The notes under the pieces are model-generated. The model ran no database searches. It worked only from the letters and a program-made list of their open reading frames with translations, and had not been told where the DNA came from. A stretch of DNA of 64,000 nt from Fructobacillus parabroussonetiae (GTDB taxonomy: Bacteria > Bacillota > Bacilli > Lactobacillales > Lactobacillaceae): the NCBI RefSeq assembly GCF_018437265.1, contig NZ_JAAMFL010000002.1:1-64000 (forward strand), read 5' to 3'. Both the position numbers and the translations under genes were made by a program. Below are positions 26,505 through 34,160 of the stretch, one piece after another. The stretch's first letter is position 1. Every line of letters begins with the position of its first letter.

Positions 26505-26599
26505 AGAATTGGTTAAAAAGCCGGCAGGGCATGGAAATCCCCCTGTGCAACCTTGCACCAGCTAGAAAAGACGAGTAAGCTTAGACTGAGGTTATGATT
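26505..26599 (+). other. Structured leader upstream of lepB
   Basis: Ninety-five bases before signal peptidase I can form consecutive stems: CAGGG/CCCTG (near 26526-26546), GTGCA/TGCAC (near 26545-26560) and AGCT/AGCT. No good promoter hexamers and no T-run terminator are seen. I cannot match it to a riboswitch class I know. Confidence 0.35.
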
Positions 26600-27223
26600 A
26601 TGAAGAAATTACTAGCATTTATCTGGAACTGGGTAGTGCCAATCGCCATTGGGATTTTGGCCTACGTAGCTATTACGACTTTTTGGGTTAACATTGTGAC
26701 AATCAACGGAGACTCGATGGATCCAAACTTGCTGGATCAGCAAAAGGTCGTTGTACAAAAAACACAGAATCTAAAGCGTGGTGACGTCGTGGTCTTTGAT
26801 GCACGTAAGGAAGACCCACGCATCAAAGCCGGTAACAAGGATTACGTCAAGCGTGTGATTGCCGTTGCGGGTGACACGGTTGAATACAAGGACGGGTTGC
26901 TTTACGTAAATGGTAAGAAGGTTAACGAATCTTACATTAGTAGCGAAGAGCAAAACGCCGGCACAGCTTCGTCCTTTGGTTCTTCATGGTCGCTAAAGAC
27001 TTTGTCATCGACTGGCCCTTGGGAGAAGAGTGACCAAAACAAAACGGTTGTGCCAAAGGATAGCTACTTCGTCCTTGGTGATCACCGTTCGGTATCAAAT
27101 GATTCTCGTTATTTTGGTTTTGTTTCGAAGAAACACGTTATTGGAAAGATTCACGTACCATTCTGGTATTCAACGACGGTCAAAGATAACATCGCCAAAC
27201 AAGATCAACATTACTTCGCCTAA
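26600..27223 (+). CDS. lepB: Signal peptidase I
   Basis: 207 residues from ATG 26600; GAGG is eight bases upstream, while an ATG at 26594 is only two bases away. One N-terminal membrane anchor (about residues 6-33). The catalytic Ser39 is in GDSMDP and the general-base Lys84 in YVKRVIA; the GDHRSVSNDSR box is near the end. It cleaves signal peptides on the outer face of the membrane. An insertion of ~40 residues rich in Ser lies between the Lys motif and the last box. A strong terminator follows. Confidence 0.94.
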   Translation: MKKLLAFIWNWVVPIAIGILAYVAITTFWVNIVTINGDSMDPNLLDQQKVVVQKTQNLKRGDVVVFDARKEDPRIKAGNKDYVKRVIAVAGDTVEYKDGLLYVNGKKVNESYISSEEQNAGTASSFGSSWSLKTLSSTGPWEKSDQNKTVVPKDSYFVLGDHRSVSNDSRYFGFVSKKHVIGKIHVPFWYSTTVKDNIAKQDQHYFA

Positions 27224-27236
27224 TTTAATTTAGATA

Positions 27237-27273
27237 AGAAAAAACAGCCGCTCGATAGGAGCGGCTGTTTTTA
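27237..27273. terminator. Terminator after lepB
   Basis: Stem AAAAACAGCCGCTC / GAGCGGCTGTTTTT with a five-base loop, symmetrical A and T runs. Confidence 0.92.
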
Positions 27274-27350
27274 TCTTTATTTAAGTCTATAGAAACGACT
27301 TGGGGATGTTGGTGTTTATTTGATATTTACTCGTTGGTTAAATATTTGTC

Positions 27351-27896
27351 TTAGCCCTGAGTGATTTCGGTCGTGTAAAAAACATTGTTGATATTGTATC
27401 GAATATAGTTTCGGGCAAAACCGTATAGTAAATTGCTGATGTTTTTGAGGGGCTTTACAATACTTAAGCCAATGGCAAAGAACAAGATGCATAACAATGT
27501 TTGTAGAATAGCTAAGTGTTGTATGCCCAATAGAACAACAGTTAAAAGCATTACTGGACTTAAAATAAAGGCTGCTGCGATTAACCAAGAGGAAAGCCAT
27601 ACTGTGAGTAATGTAAGGCCTAAGGTTAAGAATGTAAAAAAGTTAAAAACTACTGATCCTAATAAAGCGAATGGATTAATTTTTTTATTCATGTGTGTCT
27701 TATTTTCTCCTAACAGTTCAGAAAGTGGAACATCATATAATGTTGATAAATCAGTCAACGCTGCAAGTGGCGGTAAAACAGAGTCGTTTTCCCATCTTGA
27801 AACAGTTTGTCTGGTGATAAATAATTGATGTGCAACTAATTCTTGTGTCATGCCTTTTCGTTGGCGTATTTTTTGTAATTGATTACCTAAAGTCAT
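27351..27896 (-). CDS. HTH (XRE/Cro-CI) protein with C-terminal membrane segments
   Basis: 181 residues. The first ~60 form a Cro/CI helix-turn-helix (IRQRKGMTQELVAHQLFITRQT). Three hydrophobic helices follow (about residues 75-155), then a short tail. HTH-plus-membrane proteins of this type are common in Firmicutes as membrane-tethered regulators of unknown input. A strong GGAGG site and a well-spaced promoter precede it. The gene is visibly AT-rich compared with its neighbours and opens an AT-rich islet that runs to about 28,980, suggesting acquisition. Confidence 0.8.
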   Translation of the reverse strand: MTLGNQLQKIRQRKGMTQELVAHQLFITRQTVSRWENDSVLPPLAALTDLSTLYDVPLSELLGENKTHMNKKINPFALLGSVVFNFFTFLTLGLTLLTVWLSSWLIAAAFILSPVMLLTVVLLGIQHLAILQTLLCILFFAIGLSIVKPLKNISNLLYGFARNYIRYNINNVFYTTEITQG

Positions 27897-27916
27897 CTGA
27901 CACCTCCTTGTTTTTG

Positions 27917-27945
27917 ATTATCATTCTTTCTGTCCGAAATTCCAA
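27917..27945 (-). promoter_or_regulatory. Promoter of the HTH-membrane gene
   Basis: On the minus strand, -35 TTGGAA (27940-27945) and -10 GATAAT (27917-27922) with a 17-bp spacer. Confidence 0.65.
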
Positions 27946-28118
27946 GCACGTAATATGTTACATCCTTAAGGTAGCGTTTTTTGTCAGTGCTTCCATTTCA
28001 TATTCTTATAAATCGTATTCATAATGTACTGTTGATAATAAAATGAATTCAATGGGATTATTTATAAAAAAATATTTTATTGTAAATAGGGAGCATCGAT
28101 GATAACCGTATAAAAAAA

Positions 28119-28249
28119 CCGAAATTTGGATTTTCCAAATTTCGGGGGCCATATGAAATGGGAAATAGTGGCTGTTTTCTACTGGGCTTAAGGCCCGAAA
28201 CAGTGACGATCATCTGCTTCACTTTTACCCAGAGGTGTTGATGATCGGG
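28119..28249. other. Non-coding region with three strong inverted repeats
   Basis: Arms CCGAAATTTGGA and complement (28119-28145), loop 3, with a T-run on the minus strand: a terminator for minus-strand transcripts. Next, CTGTTT...AAACAG enclosing GGGC-TTAAG-GCCC (about 28172-28205), then CGATCATC/GATGATCG (about 28207-28247) with a 23-base loop. No gene lies in 27,950-28,250, so this could be a small RNA or the 3' region of the 54-aa gene. Confidence 0.45.
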
Positions 28250-28252
28250 ATT

Positions 28253-28417
28253 TTATTCGTAGGTAATCATGCCGATATAATAAAACCAAAAGGAAGAAGA
28301 TAATTTAATATCGATAATTTTATAACCATTATCTTGTAAGTCCTTTAAATTTCGGTTCATTTTATCGTCAAAAGTGGCTGCGGACGTAATACTGGAAACG
28401 GTTTTTGTTTGAAGCAT
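28253..28417 (-). CDS. Small protein, 54 aa, Cse60-like
   Basis: A 54-codon frame from ATG 28417 (AAGGAG six bases upstream) to TAA 28253. The layout, an N-terminal stretch then NRNLKDLQDNGYKIIDIKLS and a final hydrophobic, aromatic strand, resembles the small sporulation-protein Cse60 family found in many non-sporulating Firmicutes; that assignment is from memory of the family pattern. Function is unknown. It lies in the AT-rich islet, with a strong inverted-repeat terminator downstream. Confidence 0.6.
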   Translation of the reverse strand: MLQTKTVSSITSAATFDDKMNRNLKDLQDNGYKIIDIKLSSSFWFYYIGMITYE

Positions 28418-28469
28418 TGTTTTCTCCTTGTTTCTATTCTCCCGGTTATATTAACTATGAATAATGATT

Positions 28470-28832
28470 TCACTCAATATTTTGAGAAATCGTATAAGCG
28501 ATAGGAGAAACATTTAGTCCAATCCACTTTAAAACATAAGTAATTATATACGAATTACCTGTTTCGAACAGTTCAGATATAGTTTTAAACTCATTGGTAA
28601 AATCTTGTTTTGTTAAACTTAAGGGGTCCTTTGAATTTAATATTAGTTTTAATGTTGATTGAATAATTTTCTCTTTTGCTTGAGGATCATCTATTCCCAT
28701 CTTCCAAAGGTAAAAAGATAATGAAACAGGATTGTCAATATCATCGTTTAAGTGATTGGTAATTTCCTCTATAGAGTTGAAAATGATTCTTTCATTTTCA
28801 GTTAGTTCGGTATATCTTTTTTCGTTATTCAT
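28470..28832 (-). CDS. Hypothetical protein, about 120 aa
   Basis: I do not recognise it. From ATG 28832 it is a 120-residue, mostly helical, acidic protein (LTENERIIFNSIEEITNHL) with a more hydrophobic C-terminus. The frame is open upstream to 28973, but that part looks non-coding and has no good start. No Shine-Dalgarno sequence is near 28832, so the start is uncertain. Base composition is strongly AT-biased, as in the rest of the islet. Size and helicity would allow an immunity-type protein, but I see no specific support. Confidence 0.5.
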   Translation of the reverse strand: MNNEKRYTELTENERIIFNSIEEITNHLNDDIDNPVSLSFYLWKMGIDDPQAKEKIIQSTLKLILNSKDPLSLTKQDFTNEFKTISELFETGNSYIITYVLKWIGLNVSPIAYTISQNIE

Positions 28833-28981
28833 TAAAATATAGGTTCCAGAATTAATTACACGACAACAACTACTAAAGTTCGATAGATTCCGATAGTAAC
28901 TACTTGACCAAAATGTCAGGACCCTGTTCTTATGGTCAGCATGTCGAAAAACGACGACTAATAGCTTAAGCAAAGAATGCG

Positions 28982-29473
28982 TTACTTATTCTTTTTACGT
29001 GACCACCAGTGCTTCTTTTGCTCATCTTCCATTTCGATTCGCTGAACACGTGACGTGACTTTGTCTAATTGAGAAAGGGTCGCCATTTGAAGGTGCTGTT
29101 GCTGATCGACTGTCGTTTGCGTCTTCTCGAGGTTTTGTTCAGCCTTTTGAAGTGTCGCCTTTAGCGTGTCGATGTGTTCTTTCCGATCTTCTAATTGTTG
29201 GTCCTTGTAACCAAGTTGTGATTCCAACAATTGAAGTTTCATCTTTAAGACTTCGACCTCGGCTTCGGTCTCAGCGTTCAGTGAGCCAAGGTAGGCGTTC
29301 TTTTCAGGTTTTAGGGCAGCCAGGTCTTCTTCTGTATAGGTGCCGTTCAAATCAATTCCACGCAACTTGGCGCGGTGAAAGAGCGTTTCCCGCTCGATAC
29401 CGAGGTAAAGAAGGAGTTCGGCGGTCGAACCGAATGTGTAGTAATCGATCATGTTTTCGCGTTTGACTTTCAA
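28982..29473 (-). CDS. DUF536-domain coiled-coil protein
   Basis: 163 residues from a TTG at 29473, eight bases after GGAGG; upstream in-frame ATG 29515 precedes that ribosome site. The N-terminal ~45 residues (YTFGSTAELLLYLGIERETLFHRA) look like a small HTH/MerR-like fold and residues ~60-140 form a coiled coil, ending in a basic tail. DUF536 proteins are often encoded beside replication genes of lactic acid bacterial plasmids; here it is chromosomal. A palindrome GCAACG/CGTTGC (29494-29513) lies just upstream and may be its own operator. Confidence 0.7.
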   Translation of the reverse strand: MKVKRENMIDYYTFGSTAELLLYLGIERETLFHRAKLRGIDLNGTYTEEDLAALKPEKNAYLGSLNAETEAEVEVLKMKLQLLESQLGYKDQQLEDRKEHIDTLKATLQKAEQNLEKTQTTVDQQQHLQMATLSQLDKVTSRVQRIEMEDEQKKHWWSRKKNK

Positions 29474-29674
29474 CAGAAAAACCTCCGTGATGGGCAACGT
29501 TTCAAATCGTTGCAATCCGTGTTTTTTAATCGGTAAAGGCGTTCTAAATTGCTCGTTTAAAAGGGCCTTTCAATGCCCTATTATAACAAAAAAATCTGGT
29601 GCTTGTCCCAGAAGCATGCTAGGACTAGCCTTTTGGAAGAAAGGCCCTTCTTTTTCTTCTACTAGGAAAAGTGC

Positions 29675-29680
29675 TATGAT
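29675..29680 (+). promoter_or_regulatory. Extended -10 box
   Basis: TGCTATGAT (hexamer 29675-29680), 16 bases before the AAAGGAG ribosome site of the next gene. Confidence 0.5.
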
Positions 29681-29709
29681 TAGAAAAGTGAAGAAAAGGA
29701 GAACGATGC

Positions 29710-30144
29710 ATGCTTGGGACGATTATTTTCAATGCCCTTTGGGTTGGCTTTTTGGGAGGCATTTTAGCTTCGCTCGTACGGATTGGTTGGGAACAACTCT
29801 TCCGCACGGAAGAAGATAAGAAAACTGAGGCCCTTTCAATTGGCGGCGGGGTCTTCATCGACTTTAGCCGTGGAATTTTCGTCTTGTCATCGATTGTGTT
29901 GAGCATTGTTTTCATCATTTGGGCCAATTACGACTCCTCCATTACCCAAGGATCTGGGACATTGTTTGGCCTGATTGTCTGGATCATCATTGATCAGATT
30001 TACCGGGTGCTGAAAAAGGAAAAGCAATTCTTCTGGCACCTGCCATGGCAGCAGACAGTGGCTGAAATTGTCGGTTTCTTGCTCTGGGGCTGGGCAATTT
30101 ACTTGGTGGCCATTGGGCTACCAATCTCGGGCGTTTATTTTTAA
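29710..30144 (+). CDS. Hypothetical membrane protein, 144 aa
   Basis: 144 residues with four hydrophobic segments (about 3-25, 54-73, 82-100 and 117-138) and a charged loop (RTEEDKKTEAL) after the first. No family is recognised with certainty. The ATG at 29710 is seven bases after AAAGGAG; an overlapping ATG at 29706 is in another frame. It is a single gene with its own promoter and terminator. Confidence 0.75.
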   Translation: MLGTIIFNALWVGFLGGILASLVRIGWEQLFRTEEDKKTEALSIGGGVFIDFSRGIFVLSSIVLSIVFIIWANYDSSITQGSGTLFGLIVWIIIDQIYRVLKKEKQFFWHLPWQQTVAEIVGFLLWGWAIYLVAIGLPISGVYF

Positions 30145-30159
30145 TGAAACGAAGCAAAC

Positions 30160-30183
30160 AGTCGGCTGATGGCCGACTTTTTT
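30160..30183 (+). terminator. Terminator, AGTCGGC type
   Basis: Stem AGTCGGC / GCCGACT around TGATG with a T-run. Confidence 0.88.
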
Positions 30184-30232
30184 AATACGAAAAATACGGA
30201 TTTGTCTATAGTTATGAATCTTTTGAATAAAA

Positions 30233-30246
30233 CGAACAAATGTTCG
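30233..30246. promoter_or_regulatory. Perfect Gram-positive SOS (LexA) box
   Basis: CGAACAAATGTTCG matches the consensus CGAAC-N4-GTTCG exactly. It lies 10 bp upstream of a -35 element for the small HTH gene at 30344 and is the only such box I found in the window. Confidence 0.7.
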
Positions 30247-30255
30247 TCTTTTTCC

Positions 30256-30285
30256 TTGTGGTTCAGTCCCATGACTGGTTATAAT
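30256..30285 (+). promoter_or_regulatory. Promoter of the SOS-box HTH gene
   Basis: -35 TTGTGG (30256-30261) and -10 TATAAT (30280-30285), 18-bp spacer. Confidence 0.65.
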
Positions 30286-30343
30286 AGGGCCAAGACAGAG
30301 AGTAGGAAGGGAATCAAACAAGTACCATGATAGGAGGAGCGCA

Positions 30344-30664
30344 ATGGTTCTTGTACATCCCGCAACAATTGAACAATTTGATCATAAATGGATGGAGCTT
30401 TCCTTCCGGCAAGAGATCCAAGAGGAGGTGGCGAACCGCTTGCGTAAAGCCCGCTTGATGCGCGGGTACTCGCAGACGGCCGTTGCCAATCGCTTGCACT
30501 TGTCCCAATCCGCGATTTCGAAATACGAATCGGGGCAGGTGATGCCGGATCTTTTGATCCTATTAACCTTTTGCCATTTATACGGAAACGAATTGGCCGC
30601 ATTCTTTGATTGCCCGTTCTTTCGGGCTTACTTAGAAGATTTGCCACCCACGGAGTTGCCATAA
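30344..30664 (+). CDS. Small XRE-family HTH protein
   Basis: 106 residues. A Cro/CI HTH occupies about residues 27-90 (RLRKARLMRGYSQTAVANRL, then LSQSAISKYESGQ), with a short N-terminal arm and C-terminal tail. AGGAGG is seven bases before the ATG. The perfect SOS box and a consensus-like promoter upstream suggest damage-linked control. It stands alone between terminators. It could be a domesticated phage-type regulator, but no phage genes are near. Confidence 0.82.
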   Translation: MVLVHPATIEQFDHKWMELSFRQEIQEEVANRLRKARLMRGYSQTAVANRLHLSQSAISKYESGQVMPDLLILLTFCHLYGNELAAFFDCPFFRAYLEDLPPTELP

Positions 30665-30665
30665 T

Positions 30666-30704
30666 AAAAAGTCGCCACCAATTTCAATTGGTGACGACTT
30701 TTTA
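30666..30704. terminator. Bidirectional terminator, AAAAAGTCG type
   Basis: Arms AAAAAGTCG-C-CACCAATT and complement. It lies between the HTH gene and the convergent ABC gene. Confidence 0.92.
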
Positions 30705-30722
30705 AGTGAGCAAAACCAGCCA

Positions 30723-32693
30723 TTATTCAGCTGATAAGGCATCGATTGGGTTGAGCTTTGCTGCGCGACGAGCAGGTAAGAGCGCAGCCAGCAAGGAGAT
30801 AATCAAGGCTAAGATGAAGGCGCTGAAGACGTTTGCCCCTGTGATTTGGACAAAGGCGTAATCCGCTGTTCCCTTCAAGAGGGCATTGACACCAGTTTGT
30901 GCGAGATAAGCAATGGCCGTTGCCAGTGAGGCGGACAACAAACCAGTAATGAGTGATTCTGAGATGAACAACCAGCGAATATCACGCTTTGATTCACCAA
31001 GGGCTCGTAAGATACCAATTTCCTTGGTACGAGCGGCCACTGACATGAACATCGTGACGATGATCATCAAGGCCGACACGATCAAGGAGATACCAGCGAT
31101 CGTTGAAAGGATTGACGTTGCCAGGTTGACGTAAGTTTGAATCTGGCTAATCAAGCTTTGGATGGTTGACGTCTTGTAAAGACGAGTCTGGCCATCCTTG
31201 ATTTTGTCGATGGCCTTGGCGGTATCTTCGACGTTGTCTAAGTCATCGACCTTAACCGAGATATCTGTTGGATCGGCGCTCAGGCCGGCAGCCTGCATGG
31301 CCTTTTGCAAAGTCGTCGTGTTCACGGCGTTGACCTGTGCACCCTTACCGTCGGAGTGGCCGATACCGGAAACAGTAGCTGTGAAGTTCACGGTCACGGC
31401 TGATCCTTGGGCGTTTTGTGATTGGTAAGAAAGCGTTACTTGCTTACCAATCAAGTCCTTATAGTTGTTCTTGTTAAACTTTTCTGCGACCGCTGACTGA
31501 TCAAGCAAAACTTCGCCTTCCTTGGTTGGGGCGTGGCCGGCTTTGACTGAATCGGTCGTGTTTGATGACGTCCAGTTCGTCAATGAACGCATCTTCACGT
31601 TTTGATTATTGTAGGCAACGTTCACGTTCGTTGCGGTGAAGGAGGCTTCGACCGCCTTCACGTGCTTTTGAGTCTTCAGCTGGTTCAGCTGTGCTGTTGT
31701 GAAGGCTGGCGTTTCCTGATCCGTTGTAAAGGCGGACATGGAATCGTCGTCATCGTCGGATTTGACGTAACGCGAAACCGACATGACCTGGGGGTTGGCC
31801 AACTTCGTGATTTGACTGGACATGTAGCCAGAAATCCCATTACCTAAGCCGGAGAAAAGGATAACGGCAAAAAGTCCGATGGACGTTCCAAGAATGATCA
31901 AGGAATTGGTGCCAAGGTTGTGTCGGAAGTGCTTAAAGGCGGTTTTAATCGAAGCACGACGTGGCAGCGAACGGGAAGGAATCATTTCCTTGTCTTGTTC
32001 AGGATAGGCCGGCTTGATTCGTTCGTCGGATTCGATTTGACCATCGGCCAAGCGCACGATTCGTGTACCGGCTTCGGCAACGGCTTCTGAGTGGGTCACG
32101 GTAATGACCAAACGGCCTTCTGCCGCAATCTCGTTCAACAGGGCCAGGACTTCTTTTGTGTTTTGGGCGTCCAGTGCACCAGTCGGCTCGTCAGCGATGA
32201 TGACTTTTGGATCAGAGGCCAGGGCACGGGCAATGGCAACACGTTGCTTTTGACCACCGGATAACTGGTTGGGGTACTTCTTGATTTGACCATCCAGGCC
32301 AACCTTTGACAAGAGGTTCTTGGCACGTTGTTCCCGTTCTTTCTTTGACAAAGTCGTCATGTCCAATGAAACTAAGACGTTGTCGAGGACAGAAAGGTGG
32401 GAAATCAGGTTATAGGACTGGTAGATGTACCCAATCGTCTCGCGACGGTACTTGTCCAGTGCTTTTTCCTGCTTGTGGTCAAGCTTCTTGCCGTTGACCA
32501 AGACTTCACCGTTGAAGTTTCGATCCAGGCCGCCGATGATGTTCATCAACGTTGACTTACCACCACCGGATTCACCAAGGATGGAAACAAAGTCACCCAG
32601 GTCAAAGTCAAGGTTAATCCCCTTTAAAACGGGAAACTCTTGTGAGCCCAGGAAGTAAGACTTATGAATGTTTTTCAATTCTAAAAATGACAT
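30723..32693 (-). CDS. ABC transporter, fused ATPase and MacB/FtsX-type permease
   Basis: 656 residues. The N-terminal ATPase (about 1-220) has Walker A GESGGGKST, signature LSGGQKQR and Walker B IIADEPTGALDAQ. A membrane helix near 265-285 leads to a ~230-residue extracellular MacB_PCD-like domain, then three helices of an FtsX permease (about 520-650). Such one-chain exporters handle peptides, antibiotics or lipids in lactic acid bacteria; there is no regulator or membrane-fusion partner next to it to narrow this down. AGGA lies six bases before the ATG. Confidence 0.9.
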   Translation of the reverse strand: MSFLELKNIHKSYFLGSQEFPVLKGINLDFDLGDFVSILGESGGGKSTLMNIIGGLDRNFNGEVLVNGKKLDHKQEKALDKYRRETIGYIYQSYNLISHLSVLDNVLVSLDMTTLSKKEREQRAKNLLSKVGLDGQIKKYPNQLSGGQKQRVAIARALASDPKVIIADEPTGALDAQNTKEVLALLNEIAAEGRLVITVTHSEAVAEAGTRIVRLADGQIESDERIKPAYPEQDKEMIPSRSLPRRASIKTAFKHFRHNLGTNSLIILGTSIGLFAVILFSGLGNGISGYMSSQITKLANPQVMSVSRYVKSDDDDDSMSAFTTDQETPAFTTAQLNQLKTQKHVKAVEASFTATNVNVAYNNQNVKMRSLTNWTSSNTTDSVKAGHAPTKEGEVLLDQSAVAEKFNKNNYKDLIGKQVTLSYQSQNAQGSAVTVNFTATVSGIGHSDGKGAQVNAVNTTTLQKAMQAAGLSADPTDISVKVDDLDNVEDTAKAIDKIKDGQTRLYKTSTIQSLISQIQTYVNLATSILSTIAGISLIVSALMIIVTMFMSVAARTKEIGILRALGESKRDIRWLFISESLITGLLSASLATAIAYLAQTGVNALLKGTADYAFVQITGANVFSAFILALIISLLAALLPARRAAKLNPIDALSAE

Positions 32694-32825
32694 ATAATTT
32701 CCTATTCTTTATTTTTTTGAATACCCCCATAGTGTAACAAATTTTACAAAATGGCGACACTTGAATCGGTTTTTAATCCATAATAGAATAAGTAAACTAG
32801 CGCATGCTGAAAGGGCGGAGGCTAA

Positions 32826-33512
32826 ATGGCTGATTTGAAAAAGATTCATGAGTTTGCTCTGGCGACTTTGGAAGGGGATGCTTCTGGCCACGATTTTTAC
32901 CACGCGCAGCGAGTGGCGGACTGGGGTGTTGCTTTCTTCATGAACGATCATGAGGCAATGACCGCAGATGACGAGGCAGTGATTCGAGCGGCTGGTCTCT
33001 TGCACGATACGATTGATGACAAAGTCGTCGATGATGTACCAAAACAGCTCGTCAAGGTGGAAAAACTGCTGAATGACAGCGGGTTTTCACCAGCGGCTGT
33101 GGCGGATGTGCTCGACACAATCCAACACTTGTCCTATTCGGCCAATTTGGCCCAGCACCATGACTTGTCAGCCCTTGGCCAATACGTTCAGGATGCAGAT
33201 CGAATTGAGGCGCTGGGTGCCATTGGGATTGCCCGCGTCTTTGCCTATGGTGGTGCCAAAGGCCGGCCTTTGGCTGATCCGACGGTTCTGCCAGTTCAAG
33301 AAATCAAGGATAAGGCGACCTACCGAAAGAACCAAAACCCCTCGGTCAATCATTTCTATGAAAAATTATTTCTATTGCCCGAGCAGCTAAATACGGCGGC
33401 AGGCAAGGCGGAAGGCGAAAAACGAAAGGCTTACATGAAGGATTTTCTAAGAACCTTTCAGGCAGAAACGGGTCTTTTGGATAACCCCGTCTTTGATTTG
33501 GAGGATGTTTAA
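32826..33512 (+). CDS. HD-domain phosphohydrolase (YpgQ/YedJ-like)
   Basis: 228 residues. The HD motif set is visible: His in GHDFYH, the LLHDTIDD core and a late Asp in QDADRIEALG. In the YpgQ/YedJ group these bind a divalent metal and hydrolyse nucleotides (YpgQ has been reported to act on dNTPs/ITP). GCGGAGG precedes the ATG. The TAA overlaps the ATG of the acetyltransferase gene by one base, so the two are translationally coupled. Confidence 0.87.
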   Translation: MADLKKIHEFALATLEGDASGHDFYHAQRVADWGVAFFMNDHEAMTADDEAVIRAAGLLHDTIDDKVVDDVPKQLVKVEKLLNDSGFSPAAVADVLDTIQHLSYSANLAQHHDLSALGQYVQDADRIEALGAIGIARVFAYGGAKGRPLADPTVLPVQEIKDKATYRKNQNPSVNHFYEKLFLLPEQLNTAAGKAEGEKRKAYMKDFLRTFQAETGLLDNPVFDLEDV

Positions 33513-34030
33513 TGGAAAACGTGCGCATTGAAAAAGTGACGGAGAAGGATTTAACGCAACTGGTGGCCATCAGCCGGCAGACTTTTACCGAGACTTTTGC
33601 CGCTGATAATACTGAGGAAGATCTCCTGGCTTTTTTGGATGAAGCCTACGCGCCAAAACAGCTTGAAAAGGAATTGAAAACGGCTGGCTCGTCTTTTTAT
33701 TTTTGCCTGGTTGGTGAGAAAATTGCCGGCTACTTAAAAGTGAATCGCGATGCGGCGCAAAGTGAGGACCAGGGAGACGATGCGTTCGAAATTGAGCGGA
33801 TTTATTTTTTGTCCGACTTTCAAGGCAAAGGGCTTGGTTCGCGCTTTTTTAACTACGCCGAAACACTGGCCCGAGCAGCTGGTAAAAGTCGCCTCTGGCT
33901 CGGTGTTTGGGAACACAATGAACGGGCGCTTGCCGTCTATAAAAAGAAGGGCTTTCGACCTTTTTCGGATCATGTTTTCCAAGTTGGCGATGACAAGCAA
34001 CGGGATCTGTTGATGGAAAAGAATTTATAA
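33512..34030 (+). CDS. GNAT-family N-acetyltransferase
   Basis: 172 residues. The acetyl-CoA-binding motif A is EIERIYFLSDFQGKGLGSR and the C-terminal beta strand/helix (RALAVYKKKGFRPFSDHVF) is typical of GNAT enzymes. It resembles the spermidine/spermine or RimI-like branch; the substrate is unknown. Its ATG overlaps the stop of the HD-domain gene. Confidence 0.9.
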   Translation: MENVRIEKVTEKDLTQLVAISRQTFTETFAADNTEEDLLAFLDEAYAPKQLEKELKTAGSSFYFCLVGEKIAGYLKVNRDAAQSEDQGDDAFEIERIYFLSDFQGKGLGSRFFNYAETLARAAGKSRLWLGVWEHNERALAVYKKKGFRPFSDHVFQVGDDKQRDLLMEKNL

Positions 34031-34044
34031 AAAGTGATTGTATG

Positions 34045-34075
34045 AAAAGGGCGTCTAGGTTGACGGCCTTTTTTA
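34045..34075 (+). terminator. Terminator after the GNAT gene
   Basis: Stem AAAAGGGCGTC / GACGGCCTTTT with one G-G mismatch, then T-run. Confidence 0.7.
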
Positions 34076-34100
34076 GTTAACAGACGCAGCCAATAAAAAA

Positions 34101-34143
34101 TATGATAAACTATTCATACCTTATAAATGAATCATTTATCATA
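34101..34143. promoter_or_regulatory. 43-bp symmetrical operator region before the CadD-like gene
   Basis: TATGATAAA (34101-34109) and its complement (34135-34143), and ATTCAT/ATGAAT (34112-34132), share one centre at 34122. A second, perfect 17-bp palindrome with arms ATAAATGA/TCATTTAT lies at 34123-34139. The arrangement looks like a metal-sensor operator over the promoter, with possible -10 TATAAA inside. Confidence 0.6.
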
Positions 34144-34160
34144 TATTTAGAAAGGCCCTT

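Noticed and set aside
28833-28973. Upstream extension of the 120-aa islet gene
   Set aside because: No credible start codon or ribosome site and an unlikely composition; treated as leader sequence.
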